DNA from: Cucumis sativus
Lineage: Eukaryota; Streptophyta; Magnoliopsida; Cucurbitales; Cucurbitaceae
DNA: 64,000 bases
Direction of reading: 5' to 3'
Assembly (NCBI RefSeq): GCF_000004075.3
Contig: NC_026660.2
Location: 26,725,498 to 26,789,497, forward strand
The translations under genes and the position numbers were made by a program. Numbering within the stretch: the stretch's first letter is position 1; the number at the start of each line of letters is the position of its first letter. Below the pieces are notes generated by a model that did no database searches, was not told where the DNA came from, and saw only the letters and a list, made by a program, of their open reading frames with translations. Below, piece after piece: positions 23,681 through 33,911 of the stretch.

Positions 23681-26600
23681 CATCCTAATAACTAAAATTT
23701 TATAAAACTTAAATGTTCTAAGTACAAAAATTTTCATTTTTAGATATAGATGTCTTTTACCCAAAAAAATATATCCATATTTGTATTCATAATATCAAAG
23801 AAAAATGATATATAGTGCTAACATTTAAAGTAGGTTTGGGAGTATAATTTATTGAAATTTAATTTTTAATACAAGAACACCTATTTACACCTTAATAAAG
23901 CTAATCCATAAGTTTTGACTTTTCAAAACTTTTAATACACATTTTTCTTTAAAAAAAATTCTCTACAATGATTTTTTCATCAAAAATTGAAAAGTTCAGT
24001 ACCATTTAAACCTAAATTTTAATTCAATGCTTTGGGAAAAGAAAAAGGAAAAGAAAGTTTGACCTTTATCATCTATGCAAAGGACGTGTTTGTCGTTCCT
24101 CCATAAAAAGAACTGTCCTCTGTCGCACTCTTTTGATCATAGGGCGTACCATTTTGTCAACAACGTAACTTTGTCACTTTCAATGTAAAGAAAAAGAAAG
24201 ATAATACATAAGTGCAATCATGCAATGTTGACATTTACTTCTTTTTTTTATTTATTATTATATGAATATGAATCCATGGTTATAGTTATGAAGTACGTTT
24301 TTCATTTAATGTTTAAGATATCTAAACCTAAACTAGAAGGTTTCATTCCAAATAACATGATAAACCTACCTATCTCACCACATCATATATACAAGAGACA
24401 TTTGAGTATATGAGTTATCAATCTTAATTTAATATCACAAGAATGGAGTTCGATAAAGTCTCATATTCCTCATTAATGCTTCAACAAAAGCCTCCAATTC
24501 CAAAATGCTTTAACAAACTATAATTAAGACATGATATACTCAGTAGTTTTTGTTTAGATTGATTCTCACTATAACATGATCCTTATTAGTTTTAATAAAG
24601 TTAAAAATTTTACAAAATAAAAACTAGTTTCCTAAACTAGATTTCAAGATATTTAAAAAATAAAAGGTTAAATTACGGAAAAAAAATACCTCCAAACTTT
24701 ATAATTTAAGTAAATAATACTCTTCAAACTTTAAAAAATATCTCTAAACTATTAAAAAGTTTAAAAATATTCTAATTGGTTCAAGTTGTATCCAATTTTC
24801 TCACTGACTAGAAGGATAAATAATGCCACTAGATGCAAACTTTGAAGATAAAAATCGTTCAGTTTGAAAACTTGAAAAAGACTAGAATGCAACTAAAAAC
24901 AAAACGTCAATAGATAAGAAAAGAAAGTGTAATATATTTCTTAAAAGTAAATAGACAATACATGTTAAAATTAATTCAAATAAAGTCAATAAAATAATAG
25001 AAATATTAATTAATTGCATCGCATTAGCTACTGATAAACTTTAGTTCCTCCCAATATCGTTCTCATAAAAATTCTCTATTTTAAGTATATATAAATATCA
25101 ATATTGAGACAGAGCATAATATTAATTTTTGAGTAAAATACTTTAGTAGTTGGGTTTCATGGAATACTTAATCATGGTGTATTTGTGAAATACTTACATA
25201 ACCACCAACTTTCCAGATTTTTAATTTAGTTCGTTACTCCAAAATTGTAAAATTCGAATTAAACAAGCAGAAATTTTTATTTTGAATATCAATCAAATAA
25301 AACAATATCGACATCAATTTTCTAACAAAATAGTTAAAATAACTTGAAAACAGATATGAGCTAAAACAATTTTCTAGTCTAAAATGACACGATCACAAGT
25401 TCTACCTGTTTTTTGCTGAAATAAGGAAGATATATATCAGTAAAAAATCTCTCCTATCGAAGCCTTTTGGTGAGTTTTTAAGTAAACATGCAAATCACAG
25501 TATTAATTAGCAGCCACAACACATAATAATGGGTGTATTTAATAGTGTAAGAAAATTGGTTAATTGGTGAAAAGTCTAATCAATTGGTTTGTTAAATTTA
25601 GACTTTTCTCTTCTATTTATATATTTGAAGAAGACAAGGTGACACCATCACTATTTTATTTTTCATAACAATTTCCATTCATATTTCTAAAACTCTATGA
25701 TCTTAAAATGAAAATGACGACACATGTGTATATAAATTTATCCAACAAGGTTAATTTTACAGAAAAATATAAAATTTCAAACTCTTTAAACTTTTATTTT
25801 AGAATGTAAGCGTATAATGTGTCATTGAGCACTTGTAAATAATTGTGTTAGGAGTACAAAACAATGATATCAAGGCATTTTTAGTACTCCACCACTCTAC
25901 TTTAAACATATCGCTCCAGTTATCATTAATTACATACTATACCATACATATCATTAATCAATTTTCTAACAAAATTAAGAGACGAACCAGTGTGTAACGT
26001 TTTTGAATAATCAACATTATGTTTCACACACATTTAATAAATGAAAAAAGTGAAAGGACAATCTGGGCCAAAGAAAAACAACGACATTTATTAAATGAAC
26101 CATAAATATCAATACTATGAGTGGGTGACAGTGTGTGAAAATAAATAATAAACAGAAAGAGCCCACTTATTAATAATATGTCACCGATGATGAGATAATG
26201 ATGCCAAATGTGACAAAATTTTCTTACTACTTTACCGTAGAATATCTTTCGTATAATTACTGGAAAAGGTTGACGTGACTAAATGAGTAGTGTTTTTTTA
26301 CCTATCCTACAATTATTATTATTGCATGTCTACCTCATTCGGGACTCCTTTTCTTTTCTCTTTTTCTTTGTACTAAAGTCAAATATATATGTCACGTTTG
26401 TCTTTGGATATATATGCAGAAAAAACAAAACATTTCAAAATAATAAGTTAGAACAGTGATTAAGTTTAGGTTAGACTGCACCCAATCTCTTGCTAGTCAT
26501 ATAATTAGAGTCCATCCATTTTTTTTAGTCGTACAATTATATGAAAAAGATATAGGAAAGGTCGATTTCATGGGAGATAATAGAAGGAAAAGAAATACAT

Positions 26601-27029
26601 TTGTAAAGTTTTCTTCTCCAATAGTTGTCCAGTCCAAGTTTTCTTCTGACCATACAATTAACTAATATCAACTTCGACATATATCTAATATGATTTATGA
26701 AAGGAAAACTGAAGACAAACGAAAAAGATATAGCTCATTGTTTTTTTAAAAAAACTAAAATTTACCCTTCTTAAAAAGTACATAATAATTTATAGTTTCA
26801 CTGAGAAAGAAATATTTATATTTTATTTTTATAAAAGAAAGAAAATATTTATATTTCATAGAAAAGTAAAATATAATGAATTTTGTCAAATGATTTTATT
26901 TTATTTTTGAAAAATATCATGTATTATCATTTGAGATATTAAAATATTAGACTTTAACTCAATTTTACGTTTTTTCAAAATATTATTTTCACAAAACCTA
27001 CATATAAACAAATACATCGATTTTGAATC

Positions 27030-27085
27030 CTCTAGATCAATATCTTAAACCAATAATCTTATAGATCAATATCTTAAACCAATAG
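27030..27085 (+). repeat. Short tandem duplication (about 28 nt unit)
   Basis: TAGATCAATATCTTAAACCA occurs twice, followed by ATAATCTTA in the first copy and ATAGTTTTA in the second. A simple local duplication in intergenic DNA. Confidence 0.7.
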
Positions 27086-27447
27086 TTTTATTCATGTAAA
27101 TCTTGAATAATCATAAATATATAAATTTAAACACTTTTTAAAATTTTGTTTGAATACGTGACTTATAATTTAAAGCTTATATTAAAGGTGATTACATTTA
27201 GAAATCATTCATATTTTTATGCCCAAACGTGTATGGTGACTTATTCGTTTTTGAAATAAATTCTCTCCCTCTGCAGACATGGGGGAGCACAGGCAGTAAA
27301 GAAGCGTTCCCACTTTTGCAGTATGTCTACTTCAACATTAATTGGTAAGTTTTCATGCTTCTTCGATAACCATATAAATTTTAACCAACTTTCAAAATAA
27401 AAAAGTATTTATTTTGTATTTTCAAAACGTAGAAATCCTAAACTTTC

Positions 27448-27470
27448 TATATATATATATATATATATAT
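27448..27470 (+). repeat. (AT)n microsatellite
   Basis: Uninterrupted AT dinucleotides, about 11 units. Confidence 0.9.
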
Positions 27471-28004
27471 TCCAATGGACGGGTGATTTGAGGCTGATAG
27501 TAGAAGTCATTCAATGCCATTTAATTTAGCTTATTTAGAAAACTAAATCTTCTTTCTCTACATATAAGTACCGTGATAGTAATATTACTATTAGACATGT
27601 CACATCCACTCAAATCTTTATAGATCTATCTAACAACGACTACACCTAACAAAAAAAACACACACAACCACAAAAAAAGAGTTACAGATGATAATGCTTT
27701 CTTAAAATTAACAAGAAAAAACTAAAATTTTAATTTATTTAGGTGTTTAAATATTCAATAATGTTATATATAGCTGTTTAAAATATTGACATATTGTTAT
27801 GTATATATTATTGGATGTGATACTGCTATCAAATGAGAGTTAAAAAATGAACATATATGTAGAAAAAAAACCTATTTATTTCTTAGATCTTGCCTTTAAG
27901 TTTTCTATTCCGTTTAACTAATGCTCACTTTTTTAGGTACTTATGCCGGCTAGTTCACCCTACTCTTAGTTATTGGTGTTAATATCTATTATATACTTTT
28001 TTTA

Positions 28005-31000
28005 ATTTTGTAGAAAACATATGCTTCTGGAAACGACCCTTATCGTCATATACAAACAACGTAACCCTTATCATTTCTGACGATATCCGGTGTTTAAAAA
28101 GAGCAAGACCTAATCAAATTTGAATATCCTTCCAAACCAAAAAAAAAAAAAGAAACAAGGCCTTTTCTTTTCCACCATTTCCAGGATATGAGCCAGCACC
28201 AAATAAATGATCCTTTACTGCAACACTCTACTTCAACATTTCAACCCCATCATCAAGATTATCTTCTAACACGCATTGGGATCGAATCCAAGAAACTATG
28301 GCATATAGTCGGCCCTTCCATTTTCAGCAGGATTATCTCCTATACCGTACTCGTCCTCGCCCAAGCTTTTGCGGGTCACTTAAATGACTTCGACCTCGCC
28401 GCCTTTTCCATCGCAGTTAACGTCATCATCGGCTTCGACATGGGACTTCTGGTATCCCTTCAGGCCACGACTGCATCATGATCTCTGTTTTCCAACACCC
28501 ATTACTATTTTTCTTTTTCTTTTTCTTTTTTTTCTAATTCGAAATTTGGTATATCAGTTGGGGATGGCAAGTGCTTTGGAGACGCTATGTGGGCAAGCCT
28601 ATGGGGCGAAGAAATACTACATGTTAGGAGTGTATATGCAGCGTTCATGGATTGTTCTCTTCTTATGCTGTGTTTTGTTGTCGCCTATTTTCTTCTTTGC
28701 GTCTCCAGTTCTGAAGCTTATTGGAGAGCCAGATGAATTGGCAGAGAAAGCTGGTGTTTTATCCATATGGTTTCTTCCTCTTCATTTCAGCTTCGCATTT
28801 TACTTTCCGTTGCAGAGATTTATGCAGAGCCAAGTGAAGGCGTGGCCGATTGTGTGGTCGGCGGTGGCGGCGCTTCTGTTGTACCTGCTGGCTAGTTGGG
28901 TGCTTGTGGTTGAATTGAAAATGGGTGTTGAGGGAATTGTGCTGGCTTGTAATATTGGTTGGTTGGTTATGCCCATTATTCTGATGGGTTACACCGTATG
29001 GGGTGATTGTCGGCTCACTTGGACAGGCTTTTCCGTGGATGCATTTTCTAATCTCTGGGAGTTTGTTAAGCTCTCTGCTGCTTCCGGCGTCATGCTATGG
29101 TCTCTCTCTCTCAAACAAACCTAACAGAACACAGCAAGTTTTAATTAAATATTGGTGTTAATTCTCTTTTCTATAAATAATCTTGGAACCATAATATTTT
29201 GATTTCCAATAATCTTTTTATTGGTTTTTAATTAAGTTGATGAACATTATATTCACTTTAATTTGTGTTTTTGTTTAATTTTTATTTTGAGGGGTCCAAT
29301 TAAAATCCAAACTAATAGTTACATTAAAGGGAATTGTTAGGGATTAAAGAAAATATATAGATAAAAAGAAAAAAAAAACTTAAATTTTTTTATGAACTTT
29401 ATTATATTTTATTAATAGTTTCATATTTTTGTTAGCTATTCATAACAATTATCCTCTTAAAAACAAGTTTTATCTTTTCTAGGTTAGTCAAGAATTTTAA
29501 TGTTTTCTTAAATATAAATATAATTATATATACATGGTGCATTACAAAATTTCTGTGACGTATAAATAAAATAGTTATTAAAAAGCTTATCTCTTTTTCA
29601 AAGGAACCTTACTTTTGTGATTTTGCACCTCCACATATAACTTACTTGCTACACGTCTTGAATATATATACCAACTATTTAGTGCTAAATTGCTTAAATA
29701 CTGAGATTTTATAGATTTTTGTCTAGAATTTTTTGGAGAATTTATATTTTCTCATAATTTTAATTTTAAATTATTATTTATTTTTATTCCTTTTTTGCCT
29801 CACATTTATAATATTTTGATAATACATAAATAATGGAGTTGTTAATTAGCTTTTAACAATAATTAGGATGGTCAACTTTTTGTATAGGTTTGTTTAAAGA
29901 TGATTAAAGATGAGATTTTAATTTGGAAAATGATGATAAAATTTCAGCTTGGAAAATTGGTACTACAGAATACTAATAGTGGTCACTGGAAACATGAAGA
30001 ACGCGAAGATTATGGTGGATGCTCTATCAATCTGGTTCCTTCTTTCTCTCAATCTTTCTTCATACAATTAATCTATTAATTACACATCATCTCAACAATT
30101 AATTAATTATCATCTACGTACAAATTAAAGAAAACACTGGTATTTTATGGTTACTTATATTTATGATTGTTATTGCAGCTTGAGCATCAACGGATGGGAA
30201 ATGATGATTCCTATGGGTTTCTTTGTGGGTGTTGGGTAATTATTAATATATATACTCTTACTTACTTACTTGCTTAATTAATATTTATTCTTATAATTAT
30301 TTTAGAAAATTAATTAATTTAAAACACAGAGTAAGAGTGGCAAATGAGCTGGGAGCAGGCAATGGAGAAGGAGCCAAGTTTGCAACAATTGTGTCATCGG
30401 CAATATCATTAATAATTGGTCTTTTCTTCTGTTGTTTAATTGTCATCTTTCACGATAGCTTTGGCCTTCTTTACTCTTCTACTCCGCAAGTTCTTCAAGA
30501 AGTTGATAACCTCACTCTTCTTTTGACCTTCACTATTCTCTTCAACAGCATTCAACCAATTCTCTCCGGTATGTTACACATTTTAAATACCTCCTATTAA
30601 ATAAATATTCACCTCCATATCTACACTACACTCATATTCCTCACTACTGCTCACTTTTGTATATCCTACTCAATTCTTCCATTCTAATTTCGAACTTTTT
30701 TGTTGAGTATATGTAGGAGTAGCAGTTGGGTCAGGATGGCAATCTTACGTGGCTTATATAAATTTGGGTTGTTATTATATTATCGGGCTGCCACTTGGAA
30801 TTTTGTTGCAATGGTTTACCGACCTTGGAGTTAAGGTACTTCTATTACCACTATATACATTCTGCATTTTTCTTTCCTTTGAGTTAAAATCTACATATGC
30901 ATGCAATTATATACAAATCAGAAGTATACATAAATTTATTTATACACATTGAAGGGAATCTGGATGGGAATGATATTTGGAGGAACAGGAGTTCAAACAT

Positions 31001-32258
31001 TGATACTGCTTATCATTACTATTCGATTTGATTGGGAAGAAGAGGTATGGATTGAATGTACAATGTTACAGGTGTTTTTAATTAGTATAAGATTTACGTT
31101 TGAACACATGTTTATGGATGGATTGGTAATGTGCAGGCTAAGAAAGCAAGCTTGCGAGTAGAGAGATGGACAGATGAGAAATTTGAGGCAAAATAATGAA
31201 TTGAGTTGATTTCTTGAAAAACATTGATGGTAGTAAATAATATTGGCCCAAATGACATTATTGCCGGCCATAATTGTTAGGTTGTTCTTCACACGACCAT
31301 ATTTAATAGCTTGTTTGATATTATTTTACACGTTTTTTAAAAATATATTTTACTGTAGTGTTTATATTCGATAAAATGAGATGCATAAACATAAATGTAC
31401 TCCTTTCATGTTTTAATCAGAAATATAGTGGCTAATTTTCTCATCAAAAACTCCACCGACTATGATATTATTCTACATTTTTTCTTAGAAATTTCCTCAC
31501 TAATATATTTAAAGAAATCTTCACATAAATAGTTAATTATCTATCCAAACAAAATCTCCATTCAATGAGAAATTTTTAAAATGATGGATTAAAAAATATA
31601 AATAATACTTCACTTAGTTTAAAATTTTATTCTTTTAAAAAATTGAGATGAAACTATTTAAAATTATTAACTTCCTTATTTAGCTGAACTTGGCTTATTC
31701 TTAAATTCATTGCATTTAACACATGTTCATTTTTTAATAAAATTATAAAGCTTTTTAATTGGATGGTATTTTTTCTTTGTTTTTTTCTCAAATAAAAAAA
31801 AATGAAGCTTTTGTGATTGAGACCCACCGGTGGTAGACAAAATTGACAATTAAATTACTCTATTAATGATGTTAGAGGTATGAATTAGCTTTTATTACAA
31901 AATTTATATAAAAATTTAGATGCAATCGTTGAAGAATATGAATAGAAAATTATATTGTATTTATGAATAAATTTTACTATATTTAGAAAATTTTAATACT
32001 ATTGTTTGAAGCCTTAATTTGTAGCATTTTTCTAGGTATGTTGATAGGGGATTGCAAATATTCCAAAATTTAATTAATGAACGTATGATTCAGTTGAGGG
32101 GTAGTATCAGGTGGCCATGTGGTATTAATTATAAAACAATCCCAATTAAATTAGACAATAATGAAAAGTAAAGCAACCACATTTATACAAAATAAAAAGA
32201 ATTAAACTTTGTTAATACAGGCACAATTTAATTTGTTTCCATTTCCAATATAACGAAA
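28005..32258 (+). repeat. Segmental duplication, unit 2 (holds transporter copy 3)
   Basis: Matching unit to 19030-23680. Similarity ends at about 32258, only some 35 nt before the stop codon of the minus-strand ATL gene at 32295. It is about 0.4 kb shorter than unit 1 because of intron and flank indels. Confidence 0.85.
28188..31196 (+). CDS. MATE transporter, DETOXIFICATION family (DTX27-like), copy 3, 485 aa
   Basis: Exons are 28188-28451, 28558-29099, 29948-30034, 30179-30235, 30330-30568, 30717-30835, 30955-31044 and 31137-31196 (1458 nt, GT/AG, phases agree, no stop). Same landmarks as copy 2. In exon 2 it differs by LLSP for LLLP, FASP for FATP, SFAFYF for SCAFYL, VKAW for VKVW, and VVELKM for VIEWKM. 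In exon 4 the family M of CMSINGLE is Leu and the next Leu is Trp (CLSINGWEMM). Trp at that place is also what I recall from other DTX proteins. The last exon ends EKFEAK, one codon shorter than copy 2. The intact frame argues for a functional transporter; substrate unknown. Confidence 0.9.
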
Positions 32259-32294
32259 AAGGACACGTCGTATCCTATCCAACTTCAAAGTAGT

Positions 32295-32894
32295 TCAGTT
32301 ATGAACCACATCCCCATTATTATGATCAACAACATCGATGGCCACGAATTCGGATGAGAAATTTTCCCCGGCGGCGAGTTGAGCCCTACAAATGGGGCAG
32401 GTGGCGCAAGAGGCCAGCCAAGCGTCGATGCAAGGGGGATGAAAAACGTGACCACATTTAGGCAACAAACGTAGGGTTTCGTAGTGTTGGAATTCAGCCA
32501 AGCAAACGGCACATTCCAAGGACCACTTCCCCATTTTCATTTCCTTTATTGCTGAGTGGGCCACCAGAGGAAACGCACCAATCTCTGCCGCTTTCAATCC
32601 GTGAGATGGCCCAAACCGGTCCACGCGTTCCAGGGACCGAAGCACGGCGTCTGAGGCCGCGTTCAACTCCAAAAAGTGGCGGATGTAAACGGAGAAAAAG
32701 AGGACGATGAAGAAAATGAAGAGAAGAAGGAGAACGGTCACCGTTAAGGGGCGGCTTAATTTCAAATAGTGAAGGTGGGACTGGGACTGGGAGGGGGATT
32801 GTTGGGCTTGGACGGTGAAGAATGGGTGTAAGAGAATTATTATTAGTAAAGAAAGAGAGTGAAGATTGGGAGTAAAACTAAAAGGGAGCTTCAT
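32295..32894 (-). CDS. RING-H2 finger protein, ATL family, 199 aa
   Basis: Single-exon gene, as usual for ATL E3 ubiquitin ligases. Residues 1-30 are hydrophobic and could be a signal peptide (ending FFTVQA). A strong membrane segment spans about 50-70 (LTVTVLLLLFIFFIVLFFSV). A GLD-like element follows (HGLKAAEIGAFPLV, about 99-111). The RING-H2 has zinc ligands C128, C131, C147, H149, H152, C155, C166 and C169, with the ATL spacing C-x2-C-x15-C-x-H-x2-H-x2-C-x10-C-x2-C. The conserved Trp is at 159 (CIDAWL). It would recruit an E2 and ubiquitinate membrane-proximal targets. It is convergent with transporter copy 3, about 1.1 kb between stops. A CACGTG at 33019-33024 lies about 125 nt upstream of its ATG. 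Confidence 0.92.
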   Translation of the reverse strand: MKLPFSFTPNLHSLSLLIIILLHPFFTVQAQQSPSQSQSHLHYLKLSRPLTVTVLLLLFIFFIVLFFSVYIRHFLELNAASDAVLRSLERVDRFGPSHGLKAAEIGAFPLVAHSAIKEMKMGKWSLECAVCLAEFQHYETLRLLPKCGHVFHPPCIDAWLASCATCPICRAQLAAGENFSSEFVAIDVVDHNNGDVVHN

Positions 32895-33018
32895 AATAAT
32901 AATGGTTAGGTTAAGGAACAGAAGAGTTAAGAAAATTTAGGTTTTGTAGAAGGGGCCATGCAAGTGCGAGGGTAGAGGGAGGTGGAGTGTGGCACGTTTG
33001 TCGTAATGGCAGTGGTGG

Positions 33019-33024
33019 CACGTG
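33019..33024. promoter_or_regulatory. G-box CACGTG in the ATL promoter
   Basis: GGCACGTGACAA lies about 125 nt upstream of the minus-strand ATG at 32894. Many ATL genes respond quickly to stress signals, so a bZIP/bHLH site is plausible but unproven. Confidence 0.4.
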
Positions 33025-33887
33025 ACAAACGATGCCCCAAACCATCAACAAACTGACTTCTGTGGGCTGTGCTTCTAACCTTCAATTATACCTCCATCCC
33101 CTTAGTTTTCATATATCATCTAATACCATCAATCAACTCATTTCTTACTTTGTCATACTAACTAACTTACTGGTAACTCTCAATTACTACCAAACCATTT
33201 TACTCTTTTTAAATATATATATTAAAAATGACATGTATGTGACTTCACGTTTCTTTAATCATAATTTCATATTCATAAGTTTTAAATAGACCGTGTTTAC
33301 CTAATTCATAATAAAAATTGGTGTTGATAGCTCGATCAATCTTAAAAGTAATTAGATTACTTTTGATCGTTTTTTTTAAGACTATATGAAATCGGTCAAA
33401 TTTACCATTACTATTCTGGTTAACCATAACACAAACCACAACGATAACAATAATAGTAAATTTGTTAAAATTCATAGTTGTAATGTTCAAATACAATCGA
33501 ATTAAACATCCTTCTTTCATCAATTGAATTGCAACTTTTATTTACATATAGATCCTATCTATTAGTACAAATGTGTAACATAGGTAAATAACCTAAACAT
33601 GAATCCATAGAACTCACCTTACCTTTTAAATCATGATTGATTGATTGCCCATGACACACCACGTAGCGGAAAATGATTGGGAGTTGGGAGATGAGGAGGA
33701 CCAAGTAGTGCAGCTGTTTGTGTTGTTGGAAGATGATGGGCTGACTTGGATGAAAAAAAGCCCATAATTTCGGCCGGCCCATTGTAGCCCCTTTCGGCCT
33801 TTTGTACATTGACAAATGACAAGAACGTTGATTCGTTCTAATCTATTTTACGAATTTAAAATTAAGATTTCGATTATATATCTTTTC

Positions 33888-33911
33888 TTTTTTTTTTTTT
33901 TTTTTTTTTTT
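33888..33911 (+). repeat. Homopolymer T run (24 nt)
   Basis: Uninterrupted T. On the other strand it is an A tail, so it could mark the end of an old retroposed sequence, but no body was recognised. Confidence 0.8.

Larger units (their letters stand above)
22423..28187. other. Intergenic between transporter copies 2 and 3, 5.8 kb
   Basis: To about 23680 this is duplicated 3' flank, and from about 28005 it is duplicated 5' flank. The stretch between (about 4.3 kb) is unique AT-rich DNA. It contains a CCAAACTTT/TCAAACTTT/CTAAACTATT run at 24685-24755, a tandem duplication at 27030-27085 and a TA microsatellite at 27448-27470. No gene is supported. Confidence 0.5.

Noticed and set aside
32285-32512. 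75-codon minus frame overlapping the small ATL gene
   Set aside because: Other reading frame of the RING region; the 199-codon frame holds all eight zinc ligands.
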